From assembly GCF_015291705.1 (NCBI RefSeq), contig NZ_CP030050.1:8060001-8124000 (forward strand): a DNA stretch of 64,000 nt, given 5' to 3'. The notes below the pieces were generated by a model. The model was not told the DNA's origin, did no database searches, and worked only from the letters and a program-made list of their open reading frames with translations. Origin of the DNA: Bradyrhizobium arachidis. GTDB lineage: Bacteria > Pseudomonadota > Alphaproteobacteria > Rhizobiales > Xanthobacteraceae. The translations under genes and the position numbers were made by a program. Positions 18,867 through 28,653 of the stretch are shown here, one piece after another; the stretch's first letter is position 1, and each line of letters starts with the position of its first letter.

Positions 18867-19556
18867 TCAATCCCCTGCCTTCAGCCGGTACCCGATGCCC
18901 GTCTCGGTCAGCACATATTGCGGACGCTCCGGATCGGCTTCGATCTTCTGACGGAGCTGGCGGACATAGACGCGTAGATATTGCGCATCGGTCAGCTCGT
19001 CCCAGAGCTCCTTGAGCAGGAAACGATGGGTCAGCACCTTGCCGGCGTGCTGGACCAGCACGCGCAGGAGATCATACTCCTTCGGCGAAAGCTTCACGTC
19101 GCGCTCGCCGACCTTGACGATGCGGCGGACGAGATCGACGGAGAGATCGCCGGTGCGGAAGATCGGGCGCTCGCCCTGCACCTGAAGCTGGTGCCGCAGC
19201 GCGGCGCGCAGGCGCGCCAGCAGCTCGTCCATGCCAAAGGGTTTTGTCAGATAGTCGTCGGCACCGAGATCGAGCGCCTGCACCTTGCCGGCCTCGTCGC
19301 CGCGGCTCGACAGCACCACGATCGGCACGGCCTCGTTGCGGGCGCGGATGGTGCGCAGGAGCTCATGGCCCTGGATGTCGGGCAGGCCGAGATCGAGAAT
19401 GATCAGCGCCGGCTCCTCAGTGAGCTTCTCCAGCGCGATCTTGCCGTTCGACGCCTCCAGGATCTCGTAGCCCTGCGTCGAGAGTCCCATCCGCAGCAAT
19501 TTGCGGATCGGCGGCTCGTCGTCGATGACAAGGACCTTGATCGGGGCGGCACTCAT
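18867..19556 (-). CDS. kdpE: KdpE response regulator (OmpR/PhoB family)
   Basis: A 229-residue regulator. The receiver domain has the acidic pair Asp12-Asp13 (VIDDEP) and phosphoacceptor Asp55 (IILDLGLPD), followed by a conserved Lys in DDYLTKPFGMDELLARL. The C-terminal winged helix ends in VYVRQLRQKIE and the GIGYRL motif. It activates kdp transcription when phosphorylated by KdpD. It overlaps kdpD by 4 bases and is last in the operon. Members of this family bind tandem half-sites 10-11 bp apart, which matches the four operator-like modules at 27.4-30.3 kb. Confidence 0.96.
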   Translation of the reverse strand: MSAAPIKVLVIDDEPPIRKLLRMGLSTQGYEILEASNGKIALEKLTEEPALIILDLGLPDIQGHELLRTIRARNEAVPIVVLSSRGDEAGKVQALDLGADDYLTKPFGMDELLARLRAALRHQLQVQGERPIFRTGDLSVDLVRRIVKVGERDVKLSPKEYDLLRVLVQHAGKVLTHRFLLKELWDELTDAQYLRVYVRQLRQKIEADPERPQYVLTETGIGYRLKAGD

Positions 19557-22276
19557 GCGGCGGTATCCAATGCTGGGGTCTGTGCCGGGACGGGCAGACG
19601 GATGGTGAGCACGGCACCGCTGCGGTCGCTGCGATTGGCCGCCGAGATCGTGCCGCGCATCGCCTCGACGAAGCCGCGGGAGATGGCGAGACCGAGCCCG
19701 GTGCCGGGCCGGACATGGTCACCCTTCTGCACCCGATAGAACTTGTCGAACACGCTCTCGAGCTCGCCGGGCGGAATGCCGCCGCCCTCGTCGGCGATAT
19801 CGAGCACCACTTGATCACGCTCACGCCGGCTCTTGATCGAGATTGTGGTCTCCGGCGACGAATATTTGGCAGCATTGTCGAGCAGGTTGAACAGCACCTG
19901 CTCGAACAGCACGGCATCGAGCTGGAGCATCGGCAGATCGGCGGCCAGCACCAGCTCCACCTTGTGCGCCGTGAGGATCTTGCTCGCGCGCCTGAGCGCG
20001 CTGCCGACGATCTCGCCGAGATCGTGCAGCGCCGTGTTCGGCACGATGGCGCCGGACTCCAATTTGGTCATGTCGAGCAGGTTGGCGATGAAGCGGTTGA
20101 GCCGCTCGGATTCGTCGATCACGGTGGCGAGCAGGTCGCGCTTCTCGGTGTCCGACAGCGCGCCGGCGAGATCGCGCATGGTCGAGGCCGCGCCCAGCAC
20201 GGAGGCGAGCGGCGTCTTGAGGTCGTGCGAGATCGAGGTCAGCAGCGCGGAGCGTAAGCGCTCGGATTCCACGGTGCGCCGGACGCGGTCCATGTCCTCG
20301 ACCAGCAGCACGCGCTCGATCGCGAGCGCGCCCTGGTCGACCAGCGCATCGAGCAGCCGGCGCTGGTCCGGCGTCAACAGCGGCCCGGTGCGGTCGTTGT
20401 CGATGCCGATGACGCCGATCGGCCCGCGTCCGGTGCGCATCGGCAGGAACAGCCGCTTGGCGCCCGGCAGCGTATCCGAGCCGCGGCCTGCGGGACGGTC
20501 ATTGCTCCAGGCCCAGTTGGCGGCGGCGAGGTCGGCCTGGTCGAGCTGGTCTTCGGGCGGATAGCCTGACTTCACCGTGAGCAGGCCGTCCTCCGGCAGC
20601 AACAGCACGACGCGCACCTTCAGCATCAGCGCGATCTGGTAGGCCGTCGCCCACAGCACGTCGTCGAGCGTGCCTGTGCCGGCGAGCTTGCGGCTGAACG
20701 CATAGAGCTGCTCGGTGGTCCTGATGCGGCCGATCGCGGTGTCGGCCTGCGTACGCACGCGTCCCGCGACGTTCGAGACCACGAACGCAATCAGCATGAA
20801 GAAGAAGAACGCCGCGACATTGGTCGGATCGGTAATAGTGAACGTGTAGACCGGCGGCAGGAAAAAGAAATTGTAGGCCAGCGACGCCGCGATGCTCGCA
20901 AGCAGCGACGGCCACAGCCCGTAGCGCACGGCGACAGCCACCACCGCGGTGAGGAACATCAGATCGACGTTCTCGACACCGAAATACGGCTTGATGAGCA
21001 CCGCTGCCGCAAGGCCAAGCGCGGTAATCCCGAGCGCCTTCAGATAGGGACGTGCGTCGAACGGCTCCGACCGCGCAGCGGTCTGCACCGCGGTCTTCGG
21101 CGGCGGCTCGCTCGCGAGCTCATCGCCGGGAATGACGTGAACGCTGATGTTGCCGGCCCGGCGCACCAGATCATGCACGACGGAGCCGCGCGTGATCTCG
21201 AACCAGCGCGAGCGCGTGGATTTGCCGATCACAATCTGGGTGACGTTATTGGCTTGCGCGAAATTGACGACGTCGTCGGCGATGCGGCGGCCGACGGCGG
21301 GAATGGTCAGCGCCTCGCCGCCGAGCGATTCCGCCAGCCTCAGCGTATCGGCGAGCCGATCGCGCTCCTCGTCGGACAATTGCAGGGATCGCCGCGTCTC
21401 GATGGAGACCGCGGTGAACGGCGCGTGCAGCCGGTCGGCCAGCCGCTTGGTGTAGCGGACGAGGCCGGCCGCGCGCGGATCCTCGCTGACGCAGACGAGG
21501 ATGCGCTCGCCCGCGGCCCAGGGGCCGGCGATGGCATTGGCCTGCATGTGGGTGAGCAGCTGCTCGTCGACCCGCTCGGCCGTGCGCCGCAACGCGAGCT
21601 CGCGGAGCGCGGTCAGGTTGCCTGGCGAGAAATAATGCTCCAGCGCCCGCTCGGCCTGCTTGGGGACGTAGACCTTGCCCTCCTTCAGCCGCTGGATCAG
21701 GTCGTCCGGCGTGAGGTCGATCAGCTCGATCGCATCGGCGCGGTCGAAGATCGAATCCGGCACGGTCTCGCGGACCCGCACATGGGTGATCTGGGCGACG
21801 ACGTCGTTCAGGCTCTCGATGTGCTGGATGTTGACGGCGGTGTAGACGTCGATGCCGCGGGAGAGCAGCTCCTCGACGTCGAGATAGCGCTTGGGATGGC
21901 GGCTGCCTGCGGCGTTGGTGTGGGCGAGCTCGTCGACCAGCGCGATTTGCGGCCGGCGCGCGATCACGGCGTCGAGGTCCATCTCCTCGACCGTCTGGCC
22001 GCGATAGTCGAGCCGCTTGCGCGGGACCACTTCGAGCCCGCGAACCAGCGCCTCGGTCTCGGCGCGGCCATGGGTCTCGACGAAGCCGACCACGACGTCG
22101 ATGCCGGCCTTGCGCCGGGCATGGGCGCTTTGCAGCATCTCATAGGTCTTGCCGACGCCGGGAGCAGCGCCGACGAAGATCTTCAACTTGCCGCTCGCGC
22201 TCTCCTCCCGCCGCGCTGCTTCCAGCAGCGCCTCGGGCGAGGGACGTTGTTCGGGATCGCGGCGCTCTCGGACCAT
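19553..22276 (-). CDS. kdpD: KdpD sensor histidine kinase
   Basis: A 907-residue K+/turgor sensor. The N-terminal KdpD domain has the Walker-like GAAPGVGKTYEML and DELAHTN motifs. A universal-stress domain follows (about 250-380), then four membrane segments (about 425-510), a GAF-like region, and the HisKA/HATPase core (SISHDLKTPLASVLGA, then GTGLGLAISRGFVEA). ATG 22276 is chosen because upstream residues in the open frame (to 22345) overlap kdpC and do not resemble KdpD. It begins 40 bases after the kdpC stop. Confidence 0.95.
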   Translation of the reverse strand: MVRERRDPEQRPSPEALLEAARREESASGKLKIFVGAAPGVGKTYEMLQSAHARRKAGIDVVVGFVETHGRAETEALVRGLEVVPRKRLDYRGQTVEEMDLDAVIARRPQIALVDELAHTNAAGSRHPKRYLDVEELLSRGIDVYTAVNIQHIESLNDVVAQITHVRVRETVPDSIFDRADAIELIDLTPDDLIQRLKEGKVYVPKQAERALEHYFSPGNLTALRELALRRTAERVDEQLLTHMQANAIAGPWAAGERILVCVSEDPRAAGLVRYTKRLADRLHAPFTAVSIETRRSLQLSDEERDRLADTLRLAESLGGEALTIPAVGRRIADDVVNFAQANNVTQIVIGKSTRSRWFEITRGSVVHDLVRRAGNISVHVIPGDELASEPPPKTAVQTAARSEPFDARPYLKALGITALGLAAAVLIKPYFGVENVDLMFLTAVVAVAVRYGLWPSLLASIAASLAYNFFFLPPVYTFTITDPTNVAAFFFFMLIAFVVSNVAGRVRTQADTAIGRIRTTEQLYAFSRKLAGTGTLDDVLWATAYQIALMLKVRVVLLLPEDGLLTVKSGYPPEDQLDQADLAAANWAWSNDRPAGRGSDTLPGAKRLFLPMRTGRGPIGVIGIDNDRTGPLLTPDQRRLLDALVDQGALAIERVLLVEDMDRVRRTVESERLRSALLTSISHDLKTPLASVLGAASTMRDLAGALSDTEKRDLLATVIDESERLNRFIANLLDMTKLESGAIVPNTALHDLGEIVGSALRRASKILTAHKVELVLAADLPMLQLDAVLFEQVLFNLLDNAAKYSSPETTISIKSRRERDQVVLDIADEGGGIPPGELESVFDKFYRVQKGDHVRPGTGLGLAISRGFVEAMRGTISAANRSDRSGAVLTIRLPVPAQTPALDTAA

Positions 22277-22316
22277 CAGGGCAATATAATCATCCTGATG
22301 CCATGGGCATAGACCG

Positions 22317-22922
22317 CTACTTCGCCGACGCGCGATCGAGCGCAAGGTTCAGCGCGAGAACGTTAACCCGGGGTTCGCCGAGCAGGCCGAGCAGACGGCC
22401 CTGGGTGTTGGCGACCACGAGCTGCTTGAGCTGGTCTTCCGGCATATTCCGCGCCTTGGCCACGCGCGGCACCTGGAATTGCGCGGCTTCCGGCGAGATG
22501 TCGGGATCGAGACCGCTGGCCGAGGTGGTGACCAGATCGACCGGCACGGCGGCGTTCGGATTCTCAGCCTTGAGCTTGTCGACATCCTCCTTCATCCGGT
22601 CGGCGAGCGCCTTGCTGGTCGGGCCGAGATTGGAGCCGCCGGAGTTGGCGGCGTTGTAGGGCGCCGACACCGTCTTGGTCGAATCATTGGGGTCCGGCGC
22701 CAGCGTCGCCGAGGGACGGCCGTGGAAGTATTTATCTTCCTTGAACTCCTGCCCGATCAGGGCGGAGCCGATCACCTTGCCGTCCTTCTCGATCAGGCTG
22801 CCTTGCGCCTGCGTCGGGAAAAGCGTGCCGGCAATGGCGGTCATCGCGAGCGGATAGGCCAGGCCCGTGATCGCAGTGAGCACCAGCAACAGAACGATGG
22901 CGGGGCGGATTTCTCTGAGCAT
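22317..22922 (-). CDS. kdpC: K+-transporting ATPase subunit KdpC
   Basis: A 201-residue, single-span periplasm-facing subunit that stabilises nucleotide binding and assembly of the KdpFABC pump. It has an N-terminal membrane segment ([19 protein letters not shown]) and the conserved FHGRPSAT and NSGGSNLGP motifs. The end ([18 protein letters not shown]) is also typical. It is separated from kdpB by 154 bases that carry a REP-like repeat. Confidence 0.96.
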   Translation of the reverse strand: MLREIRPAIVLLLVLTAITGLAYPLAMTAIAGTLFPTQAQGSLIEKDGKVIGSALIGQEFKEDKYFHGRPSATLAPDPNDSTKTVSAPYNAANSGGSNLGPTSKALADRMKEDVDKLKAENPNAAVPVDLVTTSASGLDPDISPEAAQFQVPRVAKARNMPEDQLKQLVVANTQGRLLGLLGEPRVNVLALNLALDRASAK

Positions 22923-22966
22923 GTGATTTCTCCAGTTCTCCCGTCATTGCGAGCGAAGCATCCCTG

Positions 22967-23050
22967 CCGTCGTTCCGGGGCGATGCGAAGCATCGAACCC
23001 GGAACCTCGAGATTCCGGGTTCGCCTCTTCGAGGCGCCCCGGAATGACGG
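22967..23050. repeat. REP-like inverted repeat inside the kdp operon, copy 2
   Basis: Arms CCGTCGTTCCGGGGCGATG and the matching end at 23050 fold into a long hairpin, with inner pairs GATGCGAAGCATC and GCCTCTTCGAGGC. Its reverse complement matches the copy at 18758-18861 across both arms. It lies in the kdpB-kdpC gap, so kdp mRNA would carry a strong hairpin there. Confidence 0.85.
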
Positions 23051-23076
23051 GGAGATTTGCTGTTCGCATGACGGCG

Positions 23077-25191
23077 TTATGCCAGGTGCAAGGCGACCAC
23101 GACGAGATCGATCGCCTTGATGCCGATGAAGGGAATGACGATGCCGCCGAGGCCGTAGATCAGGAGATTGCGGCGGAGCAGCGCGCCGGCACCGACGGCG
23201 CGATAGGCGACGCCCTTCAGCGCCAGCGGGATCAGCGCGATGATGATCAGCGCATTGAAGATGATCGCCGACAGGATGGCGCTCTGCGGGCTCGACAGGT
23301 TCATGATGTTGAGCACGTTGAGCTGCGGGTAGAACGCCAGGAACATCGCCGGGATGATCGCAAAGTATTTTGCGACGTCGTTGGCGATCGAGAAGGTCGT
23401 CAGCGCACCGCGCGTCATCAAGAGCTGCTTGCCGATCTCGACCACCTCGATCAGCTTGGTCGGGTTGGAGTCGAGGTCGACCATGTTGCCGGCCTCGCGG
23501 GCCGCTTGCGTGCCGGTGTTCATGGCGACCCCGACGTCGGCCTGCGCCAGCGCCGGTGCGTCGTTGGTGCCGTCGCCGCACATGGCGACCAGCTTGCCCT
23601 TGGCCTGCTCGTCGCGGATCAGCTTGAGCTTGTCCTCGGGCGTTGCCTGCGCGAGGAAATCGTCGACACCCGCCTCCGCCGCGATCGCAGCCGCCGTCAT
23701 CGGGTTGTCGCCGGTGATCATGATGGTGCGGATGCCCATGCGGCGCAGCTCGGCAAAGCGTTCGCGGATGCCGCCCTTGACGATGTCCTTGAGCTGGATG
23801 ACGCCGAGCAGCTTGCCGTCTTTGGCGACCGCCAGCGGCGTGCCGCCGGCTTTCGATATCTCGTCGGCAATGGCCTGGATCTCGCGGCCGACGTCCGACA
23901 GCGGCGCGGGCTGAATGACCCGAGCGGCATTGCCCGACGCGACCGCCAGCGGCGTGCCGCCACCGACATAATTCAGCATGGCCTCGACCGCGCCCTTGCG
24001 CACCGACGAGCCGCCGGCATCGACGCCGCTCATGCGGGTCTGTGCCGTGAACGGGATGAAGGTGGCCCCTAACTCGGCCATGTCGCGGCCGCGGATGCCG
24101 TATTTCTCCTTGGCGAGCACGACGATTGAACGGCCTTCCGGCGTCTCGTCGGCAAGCGAGGCGAGCTGGGCTGCGTCGGCGAGTTCCTGCTCGGTGACGC
24201 CGCGCACGGGACGGAACGCAGTGGCCTGGCGGTTGCCGAGGGTGATGGTGCCGGTCTTGTCGAGCAGCAGCGTGTCGACGTCACCGGCGGCCTCGACCGC
24301 ACGGCCCGACATCGCCAGCACATTGAAGCGCACCAGACGATCCATGCCGGCGATGCCGATCGCCGAGAGCAGCGCGCCGATCGTGGTCGGGATCAGCGTC
24401 ACGAACAATGCGACCAGCACGATCACCGAGATCGAGCCGCCGGCATAGGCCGCATAGCTCGGAATGGTGACGGTGGCGAACACGAAGATGATGGTGAGGC
24501 CCGCGAGCAAGATATTGAGCGCGATCTCGTTCGGCGTCTTCGCGCGCTCGGCGCCTTCGACCAGCTTGATCATGCGATCGATGAAGGTCGAGCCTTGCGC
24601 CGCGGTGATGCGCACGCGGATCCAGTCGGACAGCACCTGAGTGCCGCCGGTGACCGCCGAGCGGTCGCCACCGGATTCGCGGATGACGGGTGCGGATTCG
24701 CCGGTGATGGCGGCCTCGTTGACGGAGGCGACGCCCTCGATCACCTCGCCGTCCGAGGGGATGGTATCGCCGGCTTCGACCAGCACGATGTCGCCGACCT
24801 TCAGGCTGGTGCCCGGCACCAGCTTGAAGGCCTGGCCTGCACCGGTCAGCAGCTTGGCCTGGCTCTCGGTGCGGGTCTTGCGCAAGGAGTCGGCCTGCGC
24901 CTTGCCGCGGCCTTCGGCGACCGCTTCGGCGAAGTTGGCGAACAGCACCGTGAACCAGAGCCAGAGGATGATCTGGAAGGTGAAGCCGAGGCCGGCGCCG
25001 CCCGTGACGAGGTCGCGCAGGAAGATCACGGTGGTGAGCGCGGCGACGATCTCGACCACGAACATCACGGGGTTCTTCACCATCAGCCGCGGGTTCAGCT
25101 TGGTGAAGGACGCGCTGATCGCGGGCAGCACGATCTTGGGATCGAGCATGGCCGACATCGGAGCGCGCTTTTGCAGTTTCATCGTTTCCAT
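23077..25191 (-). CDS. kdpB: K+-transporting P-type ATPase subunit KdpB
   Basis: The catalytic subunit that hydrolyses ATP to drive K+ uptake. It has the phosphorylation motif [10 protein letters not shown], the TGES motif in [20 protein letters not shown], and the hinge [19 protein letters not shown]. The 704-residue length is normal, with paired membrane spans at the N-terminus, middle and C-terminus. The frame opens at GTG 25200, but ATG 25191 has a better-placed GGAG ribosome site. It follows kdpA by 56 bases. Confidence 0.97.
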   Translation of the reverse strand: METMKLQKRAPMSAMLDPKIVLPAISASFTKLNPRLMVKNPVMFVVEIVAALTTVIFLRDLVTGGAGLGFTFQIILWLWFTVLFANFAEAVAEGRGKAQADSLRKTRTESQAKLLTGAGQAFKLVPGTSLKVGDIVLVEAGDTIPSDGEVIEGVASVNEAAITGESAPVIRESGGDRSAVTGGTQVLSDWIRVRITAAQGSTFIDRMIKLVEGAERAKTPNEIALNILLAGLTIIFVFATVTIPSYAAYAGGSISVIVLVALFVTLIPTTIGALLSAIGIAGMDRLVRFNVLAMSGRAVEAAGDVDTLLLDKTGTITLGNRQATAFRPVRGVTEQELADAAQLASLADETPEGRSIVVLAKEKYGIRGRDMAELGATFIPFTAQTRMSGVDAGGSSVRKGAVEAMLNYVGGGTPLAVASGNAARVIQPAPLSDVGREIQAIADEISKAGGTPLAVAKDGKLLGVIQLKDIVKGGIRERFAELRRMGIRTIMITGDNPMTAAAIAAEAGVDDFLAQATPEDKLKLIRDEQAKGKLVAMCGDGTNDAPALAQADVGVAMNTGTQAAREAGNMVDLDSNPTKLIEVVEIGKQLLMTRGALTTFSIANDVAKYFAIIPAMFLAFYPQLNVLNIMNLSSPQSAILSAIIFNALIIIALIPLALKGVAYRAVGAGALLRRNLLIYGLGGIVIPFIGIKAIDLVVVALHLA

Positions 25192-25247
25192 GGAGGTCAC
25201 TCCAACAATCAGAAGTCTGTCAGAACACTTGGTTCAGAACATTTGGC

Positions 25248-26951
25248 TCAGAACACTTGGCCGGCGTTCATCGCGAGATGCTCGACGATCGGACCGAGCG
25301 CGAGCGCCGGGAAGAAGGTCAGGCCGCCGATGATCAGGATCACGCCGACGACGAGGCCGACGAACAGTCCGCCGGTGGTCGGGAACGTGCCTGCCGAGGG
25401 CGGGATCGATTTCTTGGCCGCGAGCGAACCCGCGATCGCCATCGCCGGCACGATCATGAAGAAGCGGCCGACGAACATCGCGGATGCGAGCGTGAGGTTG
25501 TAGAAGAGGGTGTTGCCGGTGAGGCCCGCGAAGGCCGAGCCGTTGTTGCCGGTCGCCGAGGTGAAGGCGTAGAGCACCTCGGTGAAGCCGTGCGGGCCGG
25601 CATTGGCCATCGAGGCCACCGCCGCCGGATAGACCACGCCGACCGCGGTCCAGCCGAGATACATCAGCGGCAGCACCAGGATCGCGAGCATCGCCATCTT
25701 GACCTCGCGCGCCTCGATCTTCTTGCCGACATATTCCGGCGTGCGGCCGACCATCAGGCCTGCGACGAAGATCGCGAGCACGACGAACAGCAGCATGCCA
25801 TAGAGGCCGGCGCCGACGCCGCCGATGATGATCTCACCGAGCTGCATGTTGATCAGCGGGATCATGCCGCCAAGCGCGGTGAAGCTGTCATGCATGGCGT
25901 TGACCGCGCCGCAGGAGGCGGCTGTGGTGACCACGGCAAACAACGAGGACGCGACGATGCCAAAGCGGACCTCCTTGCCCTCCATGTTGCCGCCGGTCAG
26001 ACCCAGCGCCTGCATGGTCTCGGTGCCGTGCGCTTCCGCCCAATAGGTGACGGTGACGCCGGCGATGAACAGCACGCCCATCACGGCCAAAATCGCCCAG
26101 CCCTGGCGCTGGTTGCCGACCATGCGGCCGAACACGTTGGTCATGGCGGCGCCGATCAGGAAGATCGACAGCATCTGCACCAAGTTCGACAGCGCGGTCG
26201 GGTTCTCGAAAGGATGCGCCGCGTTGGCGTTGAAGAAGCCGCCGCCATTGGTGCCGAGCATCTTGATCGCGACCTGCGAGGCGACCGGGCCGACCGCGAT
26301 GGTCTGCTTGGCGCCTTCGAGCGTCGTCGCCTCGACATACGGGCCGAGCGTCTGCGGCATGCCCTGCCAGACCAGGAACAGGCAGTAAACCACGCAGATC
26401 GGCAGCAGCACGTAGAGCGTGGTGCGGGTGACGTCGACCCAGAAATTGCCGACCGTGCGCATCGAGGCGCGCGAGAAGCCGCGGATCAGGGCGACAGCGA
26501 GCGCGATGCCGGTTGCGGCGGACAGGAAGTTCTGGTGCGTCAGGCCGAGCATCTGCACGAGATAGGACACCGTGCTCTCGCCGCCGTAGTTCTGCCAGTT
26601 GGTGTTGGTGATGAAGGAGATCGCGGTGTTGAAGGAGAGATCCTCCGCGACCGCGCCCTGCCCTGCCGGATTGAACGGGAGCATGGCCTGGAGCCGCATC
26701 ACGCCGTAGATGATGAGGAAGCCGCCGACATGGAACAGCAGCATGGCGACCGTGTAGGTCAGCCAATGCTGCTCGCGCCTCTCGTCGACGCCGGAGATCC
26801 AGTAGATGCCGGCCTCGATCGGGCGCAGCACCGGCGACAGGAAGGTCCGCTCGCCGTTGAAAACGCGCGTCATGTACCCGCCCAGCGGTTTCGTAAGCGC
26901 GACGATGATAAGGCAGAAGAGTATGATCTGGAGCCAACCGATCATGGTCAT
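25248..26951 (-). CDS. kdpA: K+-transporting ATPase subunit KdpA
   Basis: The K+-selective channel-like subunit (567 residues, about ten membrane spans). Selectivity-filter-like motifs are visible: [35 protein letters not shown] and the C-terminal [12 protein letters not shown]. It starts [12 protein letters not shown] at 26951; ATG 26945 is two codons further in. It is preceded by three micro-ORFs with very short gaps. Confidence 0.97.
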   Translation of the reverse strand: MTMIGWLQIILFCLIIVALTKPLGGYMTRVFNGERTFLSPVLRPIEAGIYWISGVDERREQHWLTYTVAMLLFHVGGFLIIYGVMRLQAMLPFNPAGQGAVAEDLSFNTAISFITNTNWQNYGGESTVSYLVQMLGLTHQNFLSAATGIALAVALIRGFSRASMRTVGNFWVDVTRTTLYVLLPICVVYCLFLVWQGMPQTLGPYVEATTLEGAKQTIAVGPVASQVAIKMLGTNGGGFFNANAAHPFENPTALSNLVQMLSIFLIGAAMTNVFGRMVGNQRQGWAILAVMGVLFIAGVTVTYWAEAHGTETMQALGLTGGNMEGKEVRFGIVASSLFAVVTTAASCGAVNAMHDSFTALGGMIPLINMQLGEIIIGGVGAGLYGMLLFVVLAIFVAGLMVGRTPEYVGKKIEAREVKMAMLAILVLPLMYLGWTAVGVVYPAAVASMANAGPHGFTEVLYAFTSATGNNGSAFAGLTGNTLFYNLTLASAMFVGRFFMIVPAMAIAGSLAAKKSIPPSAGTFPTTGGLFVGLVVGVILIIGGLTFFPALALGPIVEHLAMNAGQVF

Positions 26952-26955
26952 GGAA

Positions 26956-27060
26956 TCAACCTTTCAGGCTTTCCGTCCTGCGCAGCAGCGGCAGGAGCAG
27001 CACAAGCAGGCCGGCGACGAGCAGGACGTCCGCCAGCAGCAATTCGACAAGCAGCAACAC
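26956..27060 (-). CDS. 34-residue hydrophobic micro-ORF between kdpF and kdpA
   Basis: A GTG-initiated frame encodes 34 residues made almost wholly of Leu, Val and Ala, ending [10 protein letters not shown], with the basic residues on one side. It starts 3 bases after the kdpF stop and ends 4 bases before kdpA, so it fits the operon perfectly. It could be a second KdpF-like one-span peptide. I do not recognise the family, and without comparative data it might be a chance frame in Leu-rich sequence. Confidence 0.5.
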   Translation of the reverse strand: MLLLVELLLADVLLVAGLLVLLLPLLRRTESLKG

Positions 27061-27063
27061 GGC

Positions 27064-27153
27064 TCAGAACCGTTCCGGCCGCAGCAGCGCATAGGTGAGA
27101 TAGACCAGGAGGCCGAACGAGACGGCGCCGGCGAGGGCATAGTCGAAGATCAT
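27064..27153 (-). CDS. kdpF: KdpF, small subunit of the K+-ATPase
   Basis: A 29-residue peptide beginning MIFDYALAGAVSFGLLVYL and ending ALLRPERF. One membrane segment followed by the R-P-E-x-F ending is the KdpF signature. KdpF stabilises the KdpFABC complex in the inner membrane. It lies 11 bases downstream of another micro-ORF and 3 bases upstream of the next. Confidence 0.9.
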   Translation of the reverse strand: MIFDYALAGAVSFGLLVYLTYALLRPERF

Positions 27154-27164
27154 GGCCCGCTCCC

Positions 27165-27248
27165 TCACAGCCGTTCGCAGGCATAGGTGTAGCCGATCGC
27201 AAGGGCGAAGAAGACGAAGCCCAGCGCCAGCATCAGAATGTCCATCAT
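27165..27248 (-). CDS. 27-residue membrane micro-ORF at the head of the kdp operon
   Basis: MMDILMLALGFVFFALAIG, then YTYACERL. It has a GAGGAG ribosome site and one membrane span followed by a short polar tail ending in C-E-R-L. Similar unnamed peptides precede kdpF in other Proteobacteria as far as I recall. It is the first translated frame after the operator at 27371-27421. It may be an assembly or regulatory peptide of the pump; the function is not established. Confidence 0.7.
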   Translation of the reverse strand: MMDILMLALGFVFFALAIGYTYACERL

Positions 27249-27370
27249 CGGATTGCTCCTCGTTGCGCGACGAATATCCGGCCTGTCTCCGGATCCCGGC
27301 TCCGCGCCAATGCAATGCATGTCTCCGGCGAACGGCCGGAGCTTTCACCGCACCGAGATGCCATCACGCG

Positions 27371-27421
27371 CATAGGTTTTCGAGATGAGCCCTATGGCGA
27401 CCTTATAGGAATCCCATAAAG
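27371..27421 (-). promoter_or_regulatory. Operator/promoter module A (kdp), KdpE-type candidate
   Basis: The minus strand reads TTTATG (27420-27415), N5, CCTATA (27409-27404). A -10-like CCTATG (27376-27371) starts exactly 33 bases after the second half-site starts. The half-sites are 11 bp apart, as OmpR/PhoB-family regulators prefer. From memory the E. coli kdp KdpE site is also two TTTAYA-like half-sites with 5 bases between. The same geometry occurs at three other places in the window. Confidence 0.7.
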
Positions 27422-27647
27422 ACCGACCGTCGCTGAGGGCGGCCGAAATGACACCGGCAAGGTACTCCGGATATTGGCCCGAGACGGCAGCGATGCCGAT
27501 CAGGCATCACCTTCACTGCCGATAATTATGGCGGACCCTCGCCCTGGTCTTCCATAAACGCCTGCCACAAATTGCTGCGGGCATTTCGCAAAAACGACGA
27601 TCGGACATGGGCGCTAGCCGCGCGCCCTGTCCGGCGGCGCCCGTGCC

Positions 27648-27697
27648 TTTATGAAATCCCTATATCTCTCGCCTCCTCCTCATCTCGTTTTCAAATG
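27648..27697 (+). promoter_or_regulatory. Operator/promoter module B
   Basis: TTTATG (27648-27653), N5, CCTATA (27659-27664), and a weaker -10-like CAAATG (27692-27697) at the shared 33-base offset. The predicted leader to the ATG at 27759 is about 55 bases. It is divergent from module A. Confidence 0.6.
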
Positions 27698-27758
27698 CCG
27701 TTCCCGCCATCTTGGAGAGGCCGGCCGACTGACCGACGCCCATTCCAGGAGGCCTGAC

Positions 27759-28226
27759 ATGACCGCCGCTCTCCGCCACTACGACCCGCCGTCGCTCGGC
27801 AAGCGTTTGGCCAATGCGCATGCGATGACGCGACCGTTGATGCTCGACATCATCGATCACGCCTGCCGGCGATTTCCCTCGCTCGGCCAGAACGAGCGTA
27901 CGGCACGCCTCATGCGCCTGATCGACGCGGAGGCCTGGACCGATGCCGCGCTGGCGCTGATAGAGATCGAGCTTCCGCGTTGGCAGGTCCGCCGCATCGC
28001 CTATGACGAAGGCGAATGGCATTGCGCGCTCTCGCGCGAACGAGAGCTGCCGGACTGGCTGGACACGGCGGTCGAGGCGCACCACGCCGATCTCGCGCTC
28101 GCGCTGCTATCGGCGTTCATCGAGGTGCAGGCGCTCGCCGTGGAGGCGTCGCGGCCAAGCGTTCCCACGGTGCGGCCTGCCATGGATTCGCTCTACGAGC
28201 CGGTTGCCTGCGAGAACTTCAGCTAA
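27759..28226 (+). CDS. Unknown 155-residue soluble protein in the Kdp-linked cluster
   Basis: I do not recognise this protein. It starts MTAALRHYDPPSLGKRLANA after a CAGGAGG ribosome site (27739-27745), and the open frame from 27651 is rejected because it overlaps module B. The sequence is mostly helical, acidic and rich in Ala and Leu, with no signal peptide or membrane span. A conserved-looking middle holds EIELPRWQVRRIAYDEGEWH. It is first in a two-gene unit preceded by module B, which suggests co-regulation with kdp. Confidence 0.75.
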   Translation: MTAALRHYDPPSLGKRLANAHAMTRPLMLDIIDHACRRFPSLGQNERTARLMRLIDAEAWTDAALALIEIELPRWQVRRIAYDEGEWHCALSRERELPDWLDTAVEAHHADLALALLSAFIEVQALAVEASRPSVPTVRPAMDSLYEPVACENFS

Positions 28227-28241
28227 GCCAGCGTTCGTGCC

Positions 28242-28520
28242 TTGCCGCAAACCTCAGACATATCGCGGGCCCTGAGCCCGGCGCGGGTGATCGCGCGCTT
28301 TGCCGTGCGCGTCGTTCTCCTCGCCGGCTTTGCCGCATTCGGCAGCATCGGCTTCGGACGCGGCCTGGCCGCCCTGCTCTGGATGTCGATCATCCTGTGT
28401 GCGGCCGTCGGCCTTCTCAGGCGTGAGCCGCTGTTCGGTGCCGTCCTCAATCACTGGGACGAATGCGCCGCGTTCGGCGCGCTGTTCGCGCTGGTTCATC
28501 TCGCCAGCGAGCTGGGCTGA
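28242..28520 (+). CDS. Unknown 92-residue membrane protein
   Basis: A TTG-initiated frame 15 bases after the previous stop. After a basic N-terminus it has two close hydrophobic segments (VVLLAGFAAFGSIGFG and AALLWMSIILCAAVGLL), then an amphipathic end (HWDECAAFGALFALVHLASE). It is probably an inner-membrane protein with two or three spans. The start codon is uncertain and there is no clear ribosome site, so translation may be coupled to the upstream gene. The family is not recognised. Confidence 0.6.
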   Translation: MPQTSDISRALSPARVIARFAVRVVLLAGFAAFGSIGFGRGLAALLWMSIILCAAVGLLRREPLFGAVLNHWDECAAFGALFALVHLASELG

Positions 28521-28529
28521 TCACGCGGC

Positions 28530-28579
28530 TTTATGCGCTTCCTATGAGATCGCCGCACCGCCTCACTCGAAATCATATT
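28530..28579 (+). promoter_or_regulatory. Operator/promoter module C
   Basis: TTTATG (28530-28535), N5, CCTATG (28541-28546), and a -10-like CATATT (28574-28579) at the shared 33-base offset. The predicted leader to the ATG at 28654 is about 68 bases. It lies 9 bases after the stop of the preceding gene, so it would start a new transcript inside the cluster. Confidence 0.68.
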
Positions 28580-28653
28580 CGCTTGAAAAGATATTGATCG
28601 GACGGTTGCGGGCTTGCGTCCGCCGCCTCTGTCAATCGGAAAGGACTACGTCC

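Larger units (their letters stand above)
27249..27758. other. Divergent control region between kdp and the small-gene cluster
   Basis: No gene is supported in these 510 bases. They hold operator/promoter modules A (kdp side) and B (right side), an inverted pair CTCCGG/CCGGAG near 27321-27338, and an inverted pair CATAGG (27371) / CCTATG (27391). The leftward leader before the first kdp micro-ORF would be about 115 bases, longer than the other three leaders, so post-transcriptional control there is possible. Confidence 0.6.
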
